A stretch of 64,000 bases of DNA from Pseudobutyrivibrio sp. (GCF_017471675.1 NZ_JAFUSK010000066.1:1-64000); one strand, 5' to 3'. Positions 9,099 through 18,694 are shown, counted from the stretch's first letter. Notes: generated from the sequence alone by a model not told the origin. Numbers and translations: made by a program.

Positions 9099-10160
9099 AT
9101 GACTAGTTGGAAAGAAAACGCGCGAGAAGTAGTACCTTATACACCAGGCGAGCAGCCTAAAACAAAAGTTATTAAGTTAAACACAAATGAGAATCCATAC
9201 CCACCAAGTCCTTTGGTGGGTAAAGCTATTTCTAATATACAATTAGATAGCCTTAGAAAATATCCAGACCCTGGATGCAGCATTCTTATTTCAGCTTTAG
9301 CTAAATATCACGGTTTCAATGAAGAAAACGTTTTTGTGGGAGTGGGAAGTGATGATGTACTTGCAATGAGCTTCCTTACATTTTTCAATTCTAAGAAGCC
9401 TATATTTTTTCCAGATATTACATATTCATTTTATGATGTATGGGCAGATTTATTCAGGATTCCTTATGAAACCAAGGCGCTTGATAAGGATTTTAAGATT
9501 GTTGCCAGTGATTACTCGGGGGAGTGCGGTGGTATTGTAATACCTAACCCTAATGCTCCAACGGGTGTGGCAGAGCCTGTGGAATTCTTTGAAAATATTG
9601 TAGCTGCACATCCTGAATGTGTGGTGATTATTGATGAGGCTTATGTGGATTTTGGTTCTAAGTCATGTGTAGATTTGGTTCGTAAATACGATAATGTGTT
9701 GGTTGTTCGCACATTTTCTAAATCCCGTTCCATGGCAGGCAACCGCATAGGCTACGCTATTGGCTCTAAGGAGCTTATTAAATATCTATCTGATTGCAAG
9801 TTTTCGTTTAATTCATATACTATGGATACTATTACTCTTGCAGTTGGTGTGGCATCAATAGAAGATAATGCATATTTCAAAGAAAAGGTAGATGCAGTTA
9901 TCAAAACAAGAGAGTGGACTAAGGGCGAGCTTACTAAGCTAGGGTTCACATTCCCTGATTCTATGAGCAATTTCATTTTTGCCAAGCACGAATCAGTCAA
10001 GGCTACTTATATATTTGAGGAGCTTAAAAAGAGAGGAATCTATGTGCGCTATTTTTCAAAGCCTGAGCGCATTTCAGATTATCTTCGCATTTCTATTGGA
10101 ACAGATGATGAAATGCAGGAATTTATAAATGAATTAAGTAATATAATAAAAGGAGTTTAG
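9099..10160 (+). CDS. hisC: histidinol-phosphate aminotransferase
   Basis: This 353-residue PLP enzyme converts imidazole-acetol phosphate to histidinol phosphate. It shows KLNTNENPYPPSP at the substrate end, IPNPNAPTG, the DEAYVDF aspartate segment and RTFSKSRSMAGNRIGYA with the PLP lysine. It stands outside a his operon and may, as in relatives, also transaminate aromatic amino acids. Its stop overlaps the possible GTG start of the next gene. Confidence 0.9.
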   Translation: MTSWKENAREVVPYTPGEQPKTKVIKLNTNENPYPPSPLVGKAISNIQLDSLRKYPDPGCSILISALAKYHGFNEENVFVGVGSDDVLAMSFLTFFNSKKPIFFPDITYSFYDVWADLFRIPYETKALDKDFKIVASDYSGECGGIVIPNPNAPTGVAEPVEFFENIVAAHPECVVIIDEAYVDFGSKSCVDLVRKYDNVLVVRTFSKSRSMAGNRIGYAIGSKELIKYLSDCKFSFNSYTMDTITLAVGVASIEDNAYFKEKVDAVIKTREWTKGELTKLGFTFPDSMSNFIFAKHESVKATYIFEELKKRGIYVRYFSKPERISDYLRISIGTDDEMQEFINELSNIIKGV

Positions 10161-10165
10161 TGTTA

Positions 10166-10636
10166 ATGATTAATTATTTAATAGTTTTCTTGATTTCAAT
10201 GGTACCTTTGATTGAGCTTAGAGGGGCAATTCCTTATGCAGTTGCAAATAACATGCCACTTCTTCAAAGCTATATCATTGCAATACTTGGTAATATGATT
10301 CCTATGCCAATTATTTTCTTCTTTGCAAGACGAGTACTTGAGTGGGGTAAGGATAAGCCGGTTATCGGAGGCTTCTTTACATTCTGTCTTGAAAAGGGCC
10401 ACAAGGGTGGTGAGAAGCTTAAGGAAAAGGCAGGAAATGGTCTTTATGTAGCACTGTTTTTATTCGTAGGTATTCCTCTTCCAGGTACAGGTGCATGGAC
10501 TGGAACACTTGCAGCATCAATCTTGGATATGGATTTTAAGAAGAGTGTTAAGGCTACAATGGCAGGCGTGGTTCTTGCTGGTGTTATCATGGGACTTGGT
10601 ACAAAAATCATTATGATTATTGCAAGCTTATTCTAA
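10166..10636 (+). CDS. small multidrug-export-type membrane protein
   Basis: The product (156 residues from ATG 10166; a GTG at 10160 would add two) resembles the Sm_multidrug_ex family: an N-terminal hydrophobic segment with the conserved PLIELRGAIPYAV, a second segment, the FLFVGIPLPGTGAWTG motif and a hydrophobic C-terminus. The true substrate is unknown. AGGAG at 10151-10155 is 10 nt before the ATG and 4 nt before the GTG, so the start is not fully decided. It overlaps or abuts hisC. Confidence 0.75.
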   Translation: MINYLIVFLISMVPLIELRGAIPYAVANNMPLLQSYIIAILGNMIPMPIIFFFARRVLEWGKDKPVIGGFFTFCLEKGHKGGEKLKEKAGNGLYVALFLFVGIPLPGTGAWTGTLAASILDMDFKKSVKATMAGVVLAGVIMGLGTKIIMIIASLF

Positions 10637-10655
10637 TATCTAAAGAGGGATAATA

Positions 10656-10841
10656 ATGGATACAGTCAATATGATTATCAATGTAATTGCTATTCTTGTG
10701 GGTCTTGGTCTTTACATGGGAGTTATGAATTCCCAGTGGGGCAAGAAGCATCAGGAATACATGTATGCCATAATGCTTGGAACCATTCTCCTTGCAGTTT
10801 TGGTAGGAGGTTTTATTAGATGGCTAGTAGTTCTAAGGTAA
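10656..10841 (+). CDS. small two-TM hypothetical protein
   Basis: A 61-residue protein preceded by GAGGG. It has two hydrophobic segments (about 5-24 and 38-58) separated by a polar SQWGKKHQEY loop, so it is probably an integral membrane micro-protein. I do not recognise a function. It overlaps the next small gene by 22 nt, which suggests co-expression. Confidence 0.6.
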   Translation: MDTVNMIINVIAILVGLGLYMGVMNSQWGKKHQEYMYAIMLGTILLAVLVGGFIRWLVVLR

Positions 10842-11026
10842 AAAAATCCAGCAGTAATGCTTGCGAATACTGTAACAATCTGGTTTGGGATGAAGAGGAT
10901 GAGCAGTATTACTGTGATATGGATATGGATGAGGATGATTACGTAAGGCTTGTTACAGGTCATTACAGTGAGTGTCCATATTTTGTTAACGGGGATGAAT
11001 ATAAGGTGGTTAGACATCAGATGTAA
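10820..11026 (+). CDS. small Cys-containing hypothetical protein (DUF6472-like)
   Basis: The 68-residue soluble protein has CEYCNN, a YYCDMDMDEDD segment and a second Cys in SECPYF. This pattern resembles a small Lachnospiraceae family that I believe is DUF6472; four Cys could bind a metal. The name is from memory and the function is unknown. It begins inside the preceding small membrane protein gene, in another frame. Confidence 0.6.
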   Translation: MASSSKVKKSSSNACEYCNNLVWDEEDEQYYCDMDMDEDDYVRLVTGHYSECPYFVNGDEYKVVRHQM

Positions 11027-11101
11027 TTTTTTCAAAAAATTCTTTAATTGAACAGATGTAAACCTTATAATGTAAGTAGTGAAAAATAGGAGGTTATGGT
11101 A

Positions 11102-12733
11102 GTGAAAATTTTTAAGACATCAAGGTTGTTAAAGTCTGTTGCAGCAATACTTTTAGCTGTTTCAATGACTTTATCGGTACCTGTTACAGCAAATGCTGCT
11201 GGAGCTCAAGGTATCGATGTTTCTAAGTATCAGGGGGCTATTAACTGGGGAGCGGTTGCTCAGTCAGGTGTATCATATGCCTTTATTAAGGTGGGAAGTA
11301 CAAAAAGTGGTATAGATCCATATTTTGCAGCAAACGTGCAGGGCGCACAGGCTGCTGGTATTCGTACAGGTGTATATATTTATTCTTACGCAACTAGTGT
11401 TGAGGCAGCAATGCAGGAGGCTGCACTTGTTTTACAGTGGATTGAGCCATACAATATCAATTTCCCAGTAGCTTTTGATATAGAGGACAAGACACAAAAG
11501 GGATTGGATGCTAACACATGTACAGCTATGGCAAATGCATTTGCTGCTGTTATTTCACAGGCTGGTTACACACCAATTCTTTATACATATACTAACTTTT
11601 ACAAATCTCATTTCACATCAGCACTTGCATGTGATAAATGGATTGCACAGTACTCTGACCACAACGATATTGCAGGCTGGACAATCTGGCAGTATTCTTC
11701 AGGAGGTGCTGTAGCAGGTATTAACGGAAGAGTAGATATGAATATTGCAGCTAAGGATTATGCAGCATTTATCCCACAGGTTGGTTTGCTTGACCTTGGT
11801 GCTGGCAATGTATTCTTCTTCAACAATTTCCGTAGACAGTTTGGTTGGATAGATATTGCAGGAACTAAGTATCATACAGACCCAGCTACAGGTATTGTTA
11901 CATACGGTTGGTTTGCTGATCCAACTGGCACATATTACTTTGCTCCTAAGACAGCAAATGCTTTAGTTGGTCTTAACACTATCGACAAGGGTATTTACTA
12001 TTTCAACGAGAATGGACAGATGCAGACAGGCTGGTTAGATTTAGGTGGAAACACATTCTTATTTAACCCAGCTGATAATGGTAAGCTTTTCACAGGCTGG
12101 TGGTCAGATCCAACTGGTACAAGATACTTAGATACAACAGATGGTCATATGGTAAAGGGGCTTGTTGTAATCGACAAGGATATGTACTTCTTTAATGAGC
12201 AGGGGATTTTGCAGACAGGTTGGGTTGATATTAACGGCGTAACATACTTATTCAATCCTACAGACAATGGTAAGATGTACAGAGGCTGGTGGACAGATGC
12301 TACAGGTACATATTACTTAGATGCTAAGGATGCTCACAGGACAACAGGTCTTGCAGCTATCGATGGTTCTGTATATTACTTCAACGAAGCTGGTCAGATG
12401 CAGGTTGGCGCTTATGTAGTAAACGGTAATACATATTACTTCGGACCAGATGGTAAGATGCAGACAGGCTTCCAGCAAGTTGGTAACAATACATTCTACT
12501 TTGCAGAAAACGGTGCTATGGTAAAGGGTGTATTTGCTGATGGAAATGGAATCTACTATGCTGATGATAAGACAGGAATCATTGTTAGAAATCAGGTAGT
12601 AAAGGTTGGTAATCAGCCATATCTATTTGGTGCAGATGGTAACGTAGTTAAGAATCAGCTAATCCAGATAGGAAATATGCTATATCAGACAAACGAAACA
12701 GGTGTTGTAACAGCACAGGCACCAGTTCAATAA
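11102..12733 (+). CDS. secreted GH25 lysozyme with C-terminal cell-wall-binding repeats
   Basis: I choose GTG 11102 because AGGAGG (11088-11093) is 8 nt upstream; the ATG at 11096 is only 2 nt from it. The product (543 residues) has a signal peptide ending near Ala-Asn-Ala (30-32), then a GH25 muramidase domain beginning GIDVSKYQGAINW (catalytic Asp near residue 39) with the FDIED segment. From about residue 225 there are repeated choline/glucan-binding-type units (YYFNENGQMQTGW and variants). It should cleave the glycan strand of peptidoglycan at the cell surface, in wall turnover or lysis of other cells. Confidence 0.92.
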   Translation: MKIFKTSRLLKSVAAILLAVSMTLSVPVTANAAGAQGIDVSKYQGAINWGAVAQSGVSYAFIKVGSTKSGIDPYFAANVQGAQAAGIRTGVYIYSYATSVEAAMQEAALVLQWIEPYNINFPVAFDIEDKTQKGLDANTCTAMANAFAAVISQAGYTPILYTYTNFYKSHFTSALACDKWIAQYSDHNDIAGWTIWQYSSGGAVAGINGRVDMNIAAKDYAAFIPQVGLLDLGAGNVFFFNNFRRQFGWIDIAGTKYHTDPATGIVTYGWFADPTGTYYFAPKTANALVGLNTIDKGIYYFNENGQMQTGWLDLGGNTFLFNPADNGKLFTGWWSDPTGTRYLDTTDGHMVKGLVVIDKDMYFFNEQGILQTGWVDINGVTYLFNPTDNGKMYRGWWTDATGTYYLDAKDAHRTTGLAAIDGSVYYFNEAGQMQVGAYVVNGNTYYFGPDGKMQTGFQQVGNNTFYFAENGAMVKGVFADGNGIYYADDKTGIIVRNQVVKVGNQPYLFGADGNVVKNQLIQIGNMLYQTNETGVVTAQAPVQ

Positions 12734-12741
12734 AGAAAATC

Positions 12742-12775
12742 ATGACCCTGGGTATGAAACCCAGGGTCATTTTTA
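12742..12775. terminator. bidirectional intrinsic terminator
   Basis: A perfect 12-bp stem ATGACCCTGGGT (12742-12753) / ACCCAGGGTCAT (12759-12770) is flanked by a T-run on the plus strand and an A-rich stretch on the other side. It ends both the lysozyme gene and the convergent ECF S-component gene. Confidence 0.9.
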
Positions 12776-13345
12776 TTTGACTGTATTTAGTTTACTAAGA
12801 ATGGGATGTAGAGCAGTTGCAATGGCAACTCCGAAGATTCCTTGGATAATGTTTGGAATGATGCCAGCTAATGCGGCAATAATACCAGCAGAAATAGTGG
12901 TTTTATTAACAACTGATAGCATAAATATTTCAAAAATAAAATACCCAAATACCATAACTGCCTCACCAGCTATGCCGCTAATAATTAAATGTGGTATAGC
13001 TGTTTTCGTATTTAATAGCTTTGTAAGTAGCTTGTAGGTGAAGTAGGCTACTAGTGCGGTAAGAGCCTTTATTACAAAGGTGGCTGGAACATATACGAAA
13101 TATCCTCCAATCAAATCTGAAAGTGCCGAACCAAACCCAGCGGCCAAGGCTCCCCAGAAAGGCCCAAGTAAAAGACCTGATAATAATACGAATCCGTCAC
13201 CAGGGTGTATATAACCAAGTGTAGGAGTGGGGATTTTTATAATCATTGTGCCAACGCAGGTAAGTGCTGCAAATAAGGCTGCGATGATAGTTTTCTTGGT
13301 AGTGTCTGTCTTTAAATTACTGGTATTTATTGTTGTATCACTCAT
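12773..13345 (-). CDS. ECF transporter S component, possibly for a B6 vitamer
   Basis: The 190-residue membrane protein has about six hydrophobic segments and the S-component pattern PTLGYIHPGDGFVLLSGLLLGPFWGALAAGFGSALSD typical of the ECF_trnsprt/DUF1393 group. It would capture a vitamin and hand it to a shared ECF energising module encoded elsewhere. It is divergent from a MocR-type regulator; such regulators often control vitamin B6 genes, so pyridoxine/pyridoxal is the likely substrate. That is inference from context. AGGAGG precedes the ATG. Confidence 0.8.
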   Translation of the reverse strand: MSDTTINTSNLKTDTTKKTIIAALFAALTCVGTMIIKIPTPTLGYIHPGDGFVLLSGLLLGPFWGALAAGFGSALSDLIGGYFVYVPATFVIKALTALVAYFTYKLLTKLLNTKTAIPHLIISGIAGEAVMVFGYFIFEIFMLSVVNKTTISAGIIAALAGIIPNIIQGIFGVAIATALHPILSKLNTVK

Positions 13346-13474
13346 AACAAAATCCTCCTAATATAATGTTGGTGTTGAAAAAAAGCTCTTTTCTTTTTTT
13401 TATGTTGGGGCTATAATATCACCAATCTGTGACTATAAAAATGCGCAAAAATAGAAAAATAAAAGGGGACAGAT

Positions 13475-14758
13475 ATGAAAGTATACGAGCAGGTCTATGA
13501 ATTCTATGTTAAACAGATAGAGGATAAGGCACTTAAATCCGGTGATAAAATGCCTTCCATTAGAGAATCGGAAAGAACTCTTAATGTAAGTAGAACCTCT
13601 ATAGAGACAGCATATCTGCAGCTTGCAGCTGATGGATATATATATTCGGTGGAAAAGGTAGGGTATTTTGTCTCTGACATGGTTGAAAGAGCCTTAGAAA
13701 AGGAAAAGATTGAGGTGGGGCTTAAAGAAAAATCTGATATTAAAGGTTATATCTACGATTTGGCAACAATTGGTGAGGATAAAGAGGTTTCCTGCCTGCA
13801 GCTGTGGAGGCGGTATATGAAATCTGCCTTAAGGCAGGAGGAGAGGCTTCTTAACTATCCTAATAATCAAGGAGAAGAGGATTTGCGAGAAGAAATAGCC
13901 AGCTATGTGAGAAAGAATAGAAATATCATTTGCAGTCCTGATGATATTGTAATTGGAGCAGGTTTTCAAAACCTACTATCCCTTCTTATTCCATTAATCC
14001 CTGGGGAGAAGACAATATCATTTCCTACAAAGAACTTTGCAGATGGTGCAACCATTTTTAAAAATGCAGGCTTTACTGTTAACTACAGAGATAAGGAAAG
14101 CCATGTAATCTATGTAACACCATCCTATATGACAAAGTGGGGAGAAGTCATGACTATGAAAAGACGTCATGAGCTCATAAATCACGCTAGAAAAAACGGT
14201 CATCTGATTATAGAGGACGATTACCAAAACGAATTCGTATTTTCCAATAAGGCTACACCTAGCTTGTATGCAATGACAGGTGGGGAGAATATAGCATTCC
14301 TAGGTTCCTTTTCAAGAGTGCTGCTACCTAGTGTAAGAATCAGCTATATAATTCTTCCAAAGGGCATTAGACAAGAGTATGAAAAAATAAAGCGTCTATA
14401 TAACCAGACTGCATCCATGGCAGAGCAGATTGCCCTGGCTTCATTCCTGCGAGATGGACATCTAAACAGACACATCAAAAAAATGCGTAGGCTTTATGAG
14501 GATAAGCGAAAGCTTATGTATAAGAGCCTAAAACAAGTATTTGGTAATGACGGGGAAATAATGCTTGGGGAAAGCGGAATGGAGATGGGGGTTAAGCTAT
14601 CTAGAAAAGGTATTAATACTAAGCTGGACAAATGTAATGTGAAAGTAAATGTTGTGGAGACCAGTGAAGGTACCGCAACTTTTCTGGTATCATGCAGCAA
14701 AATAGATATAGAAGAAATCGGTGAAGCAGTCCTAAAGTTAAATTATGGTTTACAATAA
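13475..14758 (+). CDS. MocR/PdxR-type GntR regulator with degenerate aminotransferase domain
   Basis: The 427-residue protein has an N-terminal GntR winged helix (about 1-68: SGDKMPSIRESERTLNVSRTSIETAY) and a class I aminotransferase-like effector domain with IIEDDYQNEF. In the family the PLP lysine lies in an SFSK-x-L-x-P motif. Here the segment reads SFSRVLLPSVR, with Arg281 (codon AGA) in place of Lys, so covalent PLP binding is not expected. It probably regulates the divergent ECF gene and itself from the 129-nt gap between them (13346-13474), which holds a TATAAT at 13412-13417. The ligand is uncertain. Confidence 0.85.
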   Translation: MKVYEQVYEFYVKQIEDKALKSGDKMPSIRESERTLNVSRTSIETAYLQLAADGYIYSVEKVGYFVSDMVERALEKEKIEVGLKEKSDIKGYIYDLATIGEDKEVSCLQLWRRYMKSALRQEERLLNYPNNQGEEDLREEIASYVRKNRNIICSPDDIVIGAGFQNLLSLLIPLIPGEKTISFPTKNFADGATIFKNAGFTVNYRDKESHVIYVTPSYMTKWGEVMTMKRRHELINHARKNGHLIIEDDYQNEFVFSNKATPSLYAMTGGENIAFLGSFSRVLLPSVRISYIILPKGIRQEYEKIKRLYNQTASMAEQIALASFLRDGHLNRHIKKMRRLYEDKRKLMYKSLKQVFGNDGEIMLGESGMEMGVKLSRKGINTKLDKCNVKVNVVETSEGTATFLVSCSKIDIEEIGEAVLKLNYGLQ

Positions 14759-14760
14759 TG

Positions 14761-14820
14761 CTTTAGTATGCTAAAGTATATACATAACAGTTTAGTACAT
14801 TATCACACTAAAGCGTTTTT
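14761..14820 (+). terminator. palindrome plus probable intrinsic terminator
   Basis: CTTTAGTATGCTAAAG at 14761-14776 is an inverted repeat. It is followed by TTTAGT...ACTAAA (about 14791-14812) and GCGTTTTT. The second pair looks like a weak terminator for the regulator gene. The repeated TTTAGT/ACTAAA units could also be operator half-sites for the amino-acid transporter downstream. No clear -35/-10 pair stands out in the remaining gap. Confidence 0.45.
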
Positions 14821-14870
14821 GGAAAGAATTTTGGCTTTAACAGTAAACTATATTACGGAGGACATTTAGT

Positions 14871-15704
14871 ATGAAGAAGAGATTACTTTCAGGTATGCTG
14901 GCAGGACTTATGGCACTTTCAATGGTTGCTTGTGGCTCTTCAGCAGATACAGCAGCTTCAGATAGCGCAGCTGCTGACACTACAGATACTGCTACAGAAA
15001 GTGATGTAGATTACATCAAGAATAAGGGCACACTTATTGTTGGTATCACTGATTTTGCACCAATGGATTACAAGGATGATAATGGTGAATGGATTGGTTA
15101 TGATGCTGATTTAGCTAAGGAAGTAGCAAAAAGCCTTGGGGTTGATGTAGAGTTTGTAGAGATTGATTGGGATAACAAAATCCTTGAGCTTCAGAACAAA
15201 TCAATCGATGTGGTTTGGAATGGTATGACACTTACACCAGAGGTTACAAATGCAATGGAGTGTACAAAGCCATATCTTAACAACGCTCAGGTTGTAGTTG
15301 TAAGCAATGATAAGGCTGCTGAAATAACAAGTGTTGATGCAGCAGCTGATCTTAGCTTTGCAGTAGAATCTGGTTCTGCTGGTGAGGCAGCAGCTGAGGA
15401 AAACGGATTTAACTATGTAGCTGTTAAGACCCAGGCTGATGCTGTTATGGAGGTTTCAGCCGGCACATCAGATGCATGTATCATCGATCTTCTTATGGCA
15501 GGTGCTATGGTAGGTGAAGGTACAAGCTACGATAATCTTACACACACAGTTGAGCTTACCACAGAAGAATATGGTATCGGCTGCAGAAAGGATTCTGACC
15601 TGGCAGCATATATCAATGATGAGCTTAAGGCTTTGTATGACGATGGCACAATGGAAGAAATCGCAAATAAGTACGGCGTACAGGATGCAATCGTAACACT
15701 ATAA
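14871..15704 (+). CDS. polar amino-acid ABC transporter, substrate-binding lipoprotein
   Basis: The 277-residue precursor has a lipoprotein signal peptide with lipobox Cys21 (SMVACG) and an SBP_bac_3 domain starting at GTLIVGITDFAPMDYKDDNGEWIGYDADLA, a classic periplasmic-type amino-acid binder. It captures a polar amino acid such as glutamine or cystine; the exact ligand cannot be fixed. It is first of a three-gene importer with the permease and ATPase downstream. An ACGGAGGAC ribosome site precedes the ATG. Confidence 0.9.
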   Translation: MKKRLLSGMLAGLMALSMVACGSSADTAASDSAAADTTDTATESDVDYIKNKGTLIVGITDFAPMDYKDDNGEWIGYDADLAKEVAKSLGVDVEFVEIDWDNKILELQNKSIDVVWNGMTLTPEVTNAMECTKPYLNNAQVVVVSNDKAAEITSVDAAADLSFAVESGSAGEAAAEENGFNYVAVKTQADAVMEVSAGTSDACIIDLLMAGAMVGEGTSYDNLTHTVELTTEEYGIGCRKDSDLAAYINDELKALYDDGTMEEIANKYGVQDAIVTL

Positions 15705-15722
15705 AATAACAAAGGACACATT

Positions 15723-16379
15723 ATGTTTGTAAACGTAACATTATCACTTTTAGAGGGTTTCTTAGGAACCCTCAAATTGTTTTTATTAACATTAGTATTT
15801 TCATTGCCACTGGGGCTTATTATAAGCTTTGGCTCAATGCACAAAAGAATGATAGTAAGGCTGCCAATCAGATTTATTATCTGGGTAGTAAGAGGAACAC
15901 CTCTTATGTTGCAGCTACTCATAATATTCTACGGACCAGGAATATTCCTTGGAATGAATGTGTGGGGCTCAGGAGATGGAGGCAGATTCACAGCTGCACT
16001 GGTTGCATTTGTGATTAACTATGCCTGCTATTTCAGTGAGATATTCAGAGGTGGCATTCAGTCTATACCAAAGGGACAGTATGAGGCTGCGGCTGTACTA
16101 GGCCTTTCTAAGAGCCAGACCTTCTTTAAGATTGTGCTTTTACAGGTAGTAAAGAAAATCGTGCCACCTATTTCAAACGAAGTAATCACTCTTGTTAAAG
16201 ATACATCACTTGCTAGAGTTATTGCCTTCTACGAAATCATTTGGGAAGGTGAGCGATTCATCAAGAGTGCTGGTATTATCTGGCCATTGTTTTACACAGG
16301 GGCATTCTACCTGGTATTTAGTGGATTGTTGACGTTGCTGTTTGGCTATATTGAAAAGAAGCTGGACTATTTTAAATAA
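15723..16379 (+). CDS. polar amino-acid ABC transporter permease
   Basis: The 218-residue membrane protein belongs to the HisMQ/GlnP family. It has TM segments from residue 5 on and the ATPase-contact (EAA) loop AAAVLGLSKSQTFFKIVLLQ. IIWVVRGTPLMLQL is the typical RGTP signature. It forms the channel of the importer with the flanking lipoprotein and ATPase, probably as a homodimer. Confidence 0.92.
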   Translation: MFVNVTLSLLEGFLGTLKLFLLTLVFSLPLGLIISFGSMHKRMIVRLPIRFIIWVVRGTPLMLQLLIIFYGPGIFLGMNVWGSGDGGRFTAALVAFVINYACYFSEIFRGGIQSIPKGQYEAAAVLGLSKSQTFFKIVLLQVVKKIVPPISNEVITLVKDTSLARVIAFYEIIWEGERFIKSAGIIWPLFYTGAFYLVFSGLLTLLFGYIEKKLDYFK

Positions 16380-16405
16380 GAGAACGATTGATAAGTGAGA
16401 ATACT

Positions 16406-17161
16406 ATGGCGATATTAGAAGTTAATGAGATAAGAAAAAAATTTGATAAAGAAGAGATTCTTAAGGGCATTTCCTTTTCCATGGAAATGGGGCAGACACT
16501 GTCAATAATTGGAAGCTCTGGTTCAGGTAAAACTACACTGCTTAGATGCCTTAACTTTTTAGAGCGACCAGATGAAGGTAGCATTACTGTAAATGGGGAT
16601 GTACTTTTCTTTGCCAATTATTCTAAGCTTGATGACAAAGAGCTAAGACAGAAAAGACATCATTTTGGAATGGTGTTCCAGCAGTTTAATCTTTTTCCTC
16701 AGTATACAGCTTTGGAGAATGTCATCCTTGCACCAAAGCTTGCGGCTACTTCAAAGGAGGAAATAGAAGAAATTACCGAAAACGGTAAAGAGCTTCTTAG
16801 AAAAATGGGTCTAGAGGATAGAATGTCAAACTATCCACATCAGCTATCAGGAGGCCAGCAGCAGCGAGTAGCCATTGCAAGGGCACTGGCACTTAAGCCT
16901 GATATCCTGTGCTTTGATGAGCCTACATCGGCTCTTGACCCAGAGCTTACAGGTGAAGTTCTTAAGGTTATTAAGGAATTGGCAATGCAGAAAACTACCA
17001 TGATTATCGTAACTCATGAGATAGGCTTTGCCAGGGATGTTTCTGATGAAATTATATTTATGGACGGGGGAGTGATTGCAGAGCAGGGTACACCTGAGCA
17101 GGTGATTGATAATCCTACTAATGAAAGGACTAAGCAGTTTCTTGCTAACTATCTAAAGTAG
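16406..17161 (+). CDS. polar amino-acid ABC transporter ATP-binding protein
   Basis: The 251-residue ATPase shows Walker A GSSGSGKTT, the Q-loop region MVFQQFNLFPQ, signature LSGGQQQR, Walker B ILCFDEPTSALDP and the H-loop THE, all as in the GlnQ/HisP group. I choose ATG 16406 (MAILEVNEI) rather than the TTG at 16388 because the domain begins there. It is the last gene of the importer. Confidence 0.92.
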   Translation: MAILEVNEIRKKFDKEEILKGISFSMEMGQTLSIIGSSGSGKTTLLRCLNFLERPDEGSITVNGDVLFFANYSKLDDKELRQKRHHFGMVFQQFNLFPQYTALENVILAPKLAATSKEEIEEITENGKELLRKMGLEDRMSNYPHQLSGGQQQRVAIARALALKPDILCFDEPTSALDPELTGEVLKVIKELAMQKTTMIIVTHEIGFARDVSDEIIFMDGGVIAEQGTPEQVIDNPTNERTKQFLANYLK

Positions 17162-17182
17162 ACAAATGAAAGGGAGATTAAA

Positions 17183-18694
17183 ATGGCAACACTAGGAATT
17201 GTAATTGCAATTGTAGTTTATCTGGCAGGGCTTCTTGTTATGGGTGCTACTTTTGCTAAGGAGAACCATACTGTTGGAGATTATTATCTGGGTGGAAGAA
17301 AGTTAGGACCATTTGTAACAGCCATGAGTGCAGAGGCGTCGGACATGTCATCATGGTTACTTATGGGACTTCCAGGAATTGCCTACGCCAGTGGAATCTG
17401 TGATGTGTTTTGGACAGCTCTTGGACTGGGAATTGGAACATATCTTAACTGGTTGTTTGTAGCTAAAAGGTTAAGAAAATATTCTGAGAAGAACAATTCT
17501 GTTACTATTCCAGATTTTTTTGAGCATAGATTCAGAGATAAGAGCCACACATTACTGCTTATTTCATCACTGATTATTGTGGTATTTTTTATTCCTTATG
17601 TAGGTTCTGGTTTTGCTGCCTGTGGTAAGCTGTTTTCTTCTTTGTTTGGCCTGGATTATACAGTGGCAATGATTGCATCAGCAGCAGTTATTATCGGCTA
17701 CACAGCTACAGGTGGATTTATGGCAGCATCTGTCACTGATTTTGTACAGTCTATCATAATGACTATAGCCCTTATTGCTGTAGTATGCTTTGGCTTATCT
17801 AGTGTTGGTGGAATAGATGTGGTTGCCAGCTTTTCAACATCCTTAGATGGCTATATCAGCCTTCTTGCAACCCATGATTTTAGCACAGGAAACAGAGTAT
17901 CCTATGGTGGTATCATTACAATCATTTCTACAATGGCATGGGGCCTGGGATATTTTGGAATGCCTCATATTTTACTTAGATTTATGGCTATTGAAGACCC
18001 TGAGAAGATTAAGCTTAGTAGACGTATTTCAACTGTTTGGGTTTTCATTGCAATGGGTGTTGCAATATTTATTGGTGTAATGACTCATACAATGGTGCAT
18101 GAAGGTGTGTTAGATGAGCTTGTGGATTCGGAGAGAGCTATTGTAATTATTGCTCAGACACTTGCAGAGCATAGTTTTGCGGCGGCATTATTAGCTGGTG
18201 TTATTCTAGCTGGAATCCTAGCATGTACAATGTCTACCTGCGATTCACAGATGCTTGCAGCTTCATCATCTGTATCTGAGAATATATTACATGAAACACT
18301 TGGTGTAGAGCTTTCAGAGCACATGCAGATGGTAATGGCAAGAATAGTACTTATCGTTATTGCAGGAATCGGAGTGTTTATTGCAAGAGACCCTAACAGC
18401 TCAGTGTTTGGCATTGTATCATTTGCCTGGGCAGGCTTTGGAGCAGCATTTGGTCCAATCATGCTGCTGGCACTGTTTTGGAAAAGGGCTAATCGATACG
18501 GCGCAATAGTAGGTATGCTTGGCGGTGGTATTATGATTTTTGTATGGAAGTTCTTGGTTAAGCCACTTGGAGGCATTTTTGGTATCTACGAGCTTCTTCC
18601 AGGATTTATAGTAGGCTTGTTACTGTGTGTAGTTGTAAGCCTTCTTACACCTGCTCCAGAAAAAGAGATAGTAGAGGAATTCGAATCAATATAA
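17183..18694 (+). CDS. putP: sodium/proline-type symporter (SSS family)
   Basis: The 503-residue protein has about 13 TM segments and the SSS pattern: GDYYLGGRKLGPFVTAMSAEASDMSSWLLMGLPG near the N-terminus and ACTMSTCDSQMLAASSSVSENIL in the middle. This is PutP-like Na+-coupled uptake, most likely of proline. It follows the amino-acid ABC operon by 21 nt with an AGGGAG ribosome site and may be co-transcribed. Confidence 0.85.
   Translation: MATLGIVIAIVVYLAGLLVMGATFAKENHTVGDYYLGGRKLGPFVTAMSAEASDMSSWLLMGLPGIAYASGICDVFWTALGLGIGTYLNWLFVAKRLRKYSEKNNSVTIPDFFEHRFRDKSHTLLLISSLIIVVFFIPYVGSGFAACGKLFSSLFGLDYTVAMIASAAVIIGYTATGGFMAASVTDFVQSIIMTIALIAVVCFGLSSVGGIDVVASFSTSLDGYISLLATHDFSTGNRVSYGGIITIISTMAWGLGYFGMPHILLRFMAIEDPEKIKLSRRISTVWVFIAMGVAIFIGVMTHTMVHEGVLDELVDSERAIVIIAQTLAEHSFAAALLAGVILAGILACTMSTCDSQMLAASSSVSENILHETLGVELSEHMQMVMARIVLIVIAGIGVFIARDPNSSVFGIVSFAWAGFGAAFGPIMLLALFWKRANRYGAIVGMLGGGIMIFVWKFLVKPLGGIFGIYELLPGFIVGLLLCVVVSLLTPAPEKEIVEEFESI

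Noticed and set aside
15723..18694. putP as part of the sulfur regulon
   Set aside because: It has no sulfur motif in front and follows the amino-acid importer closely; only the nifS promoter after it carries the motif.
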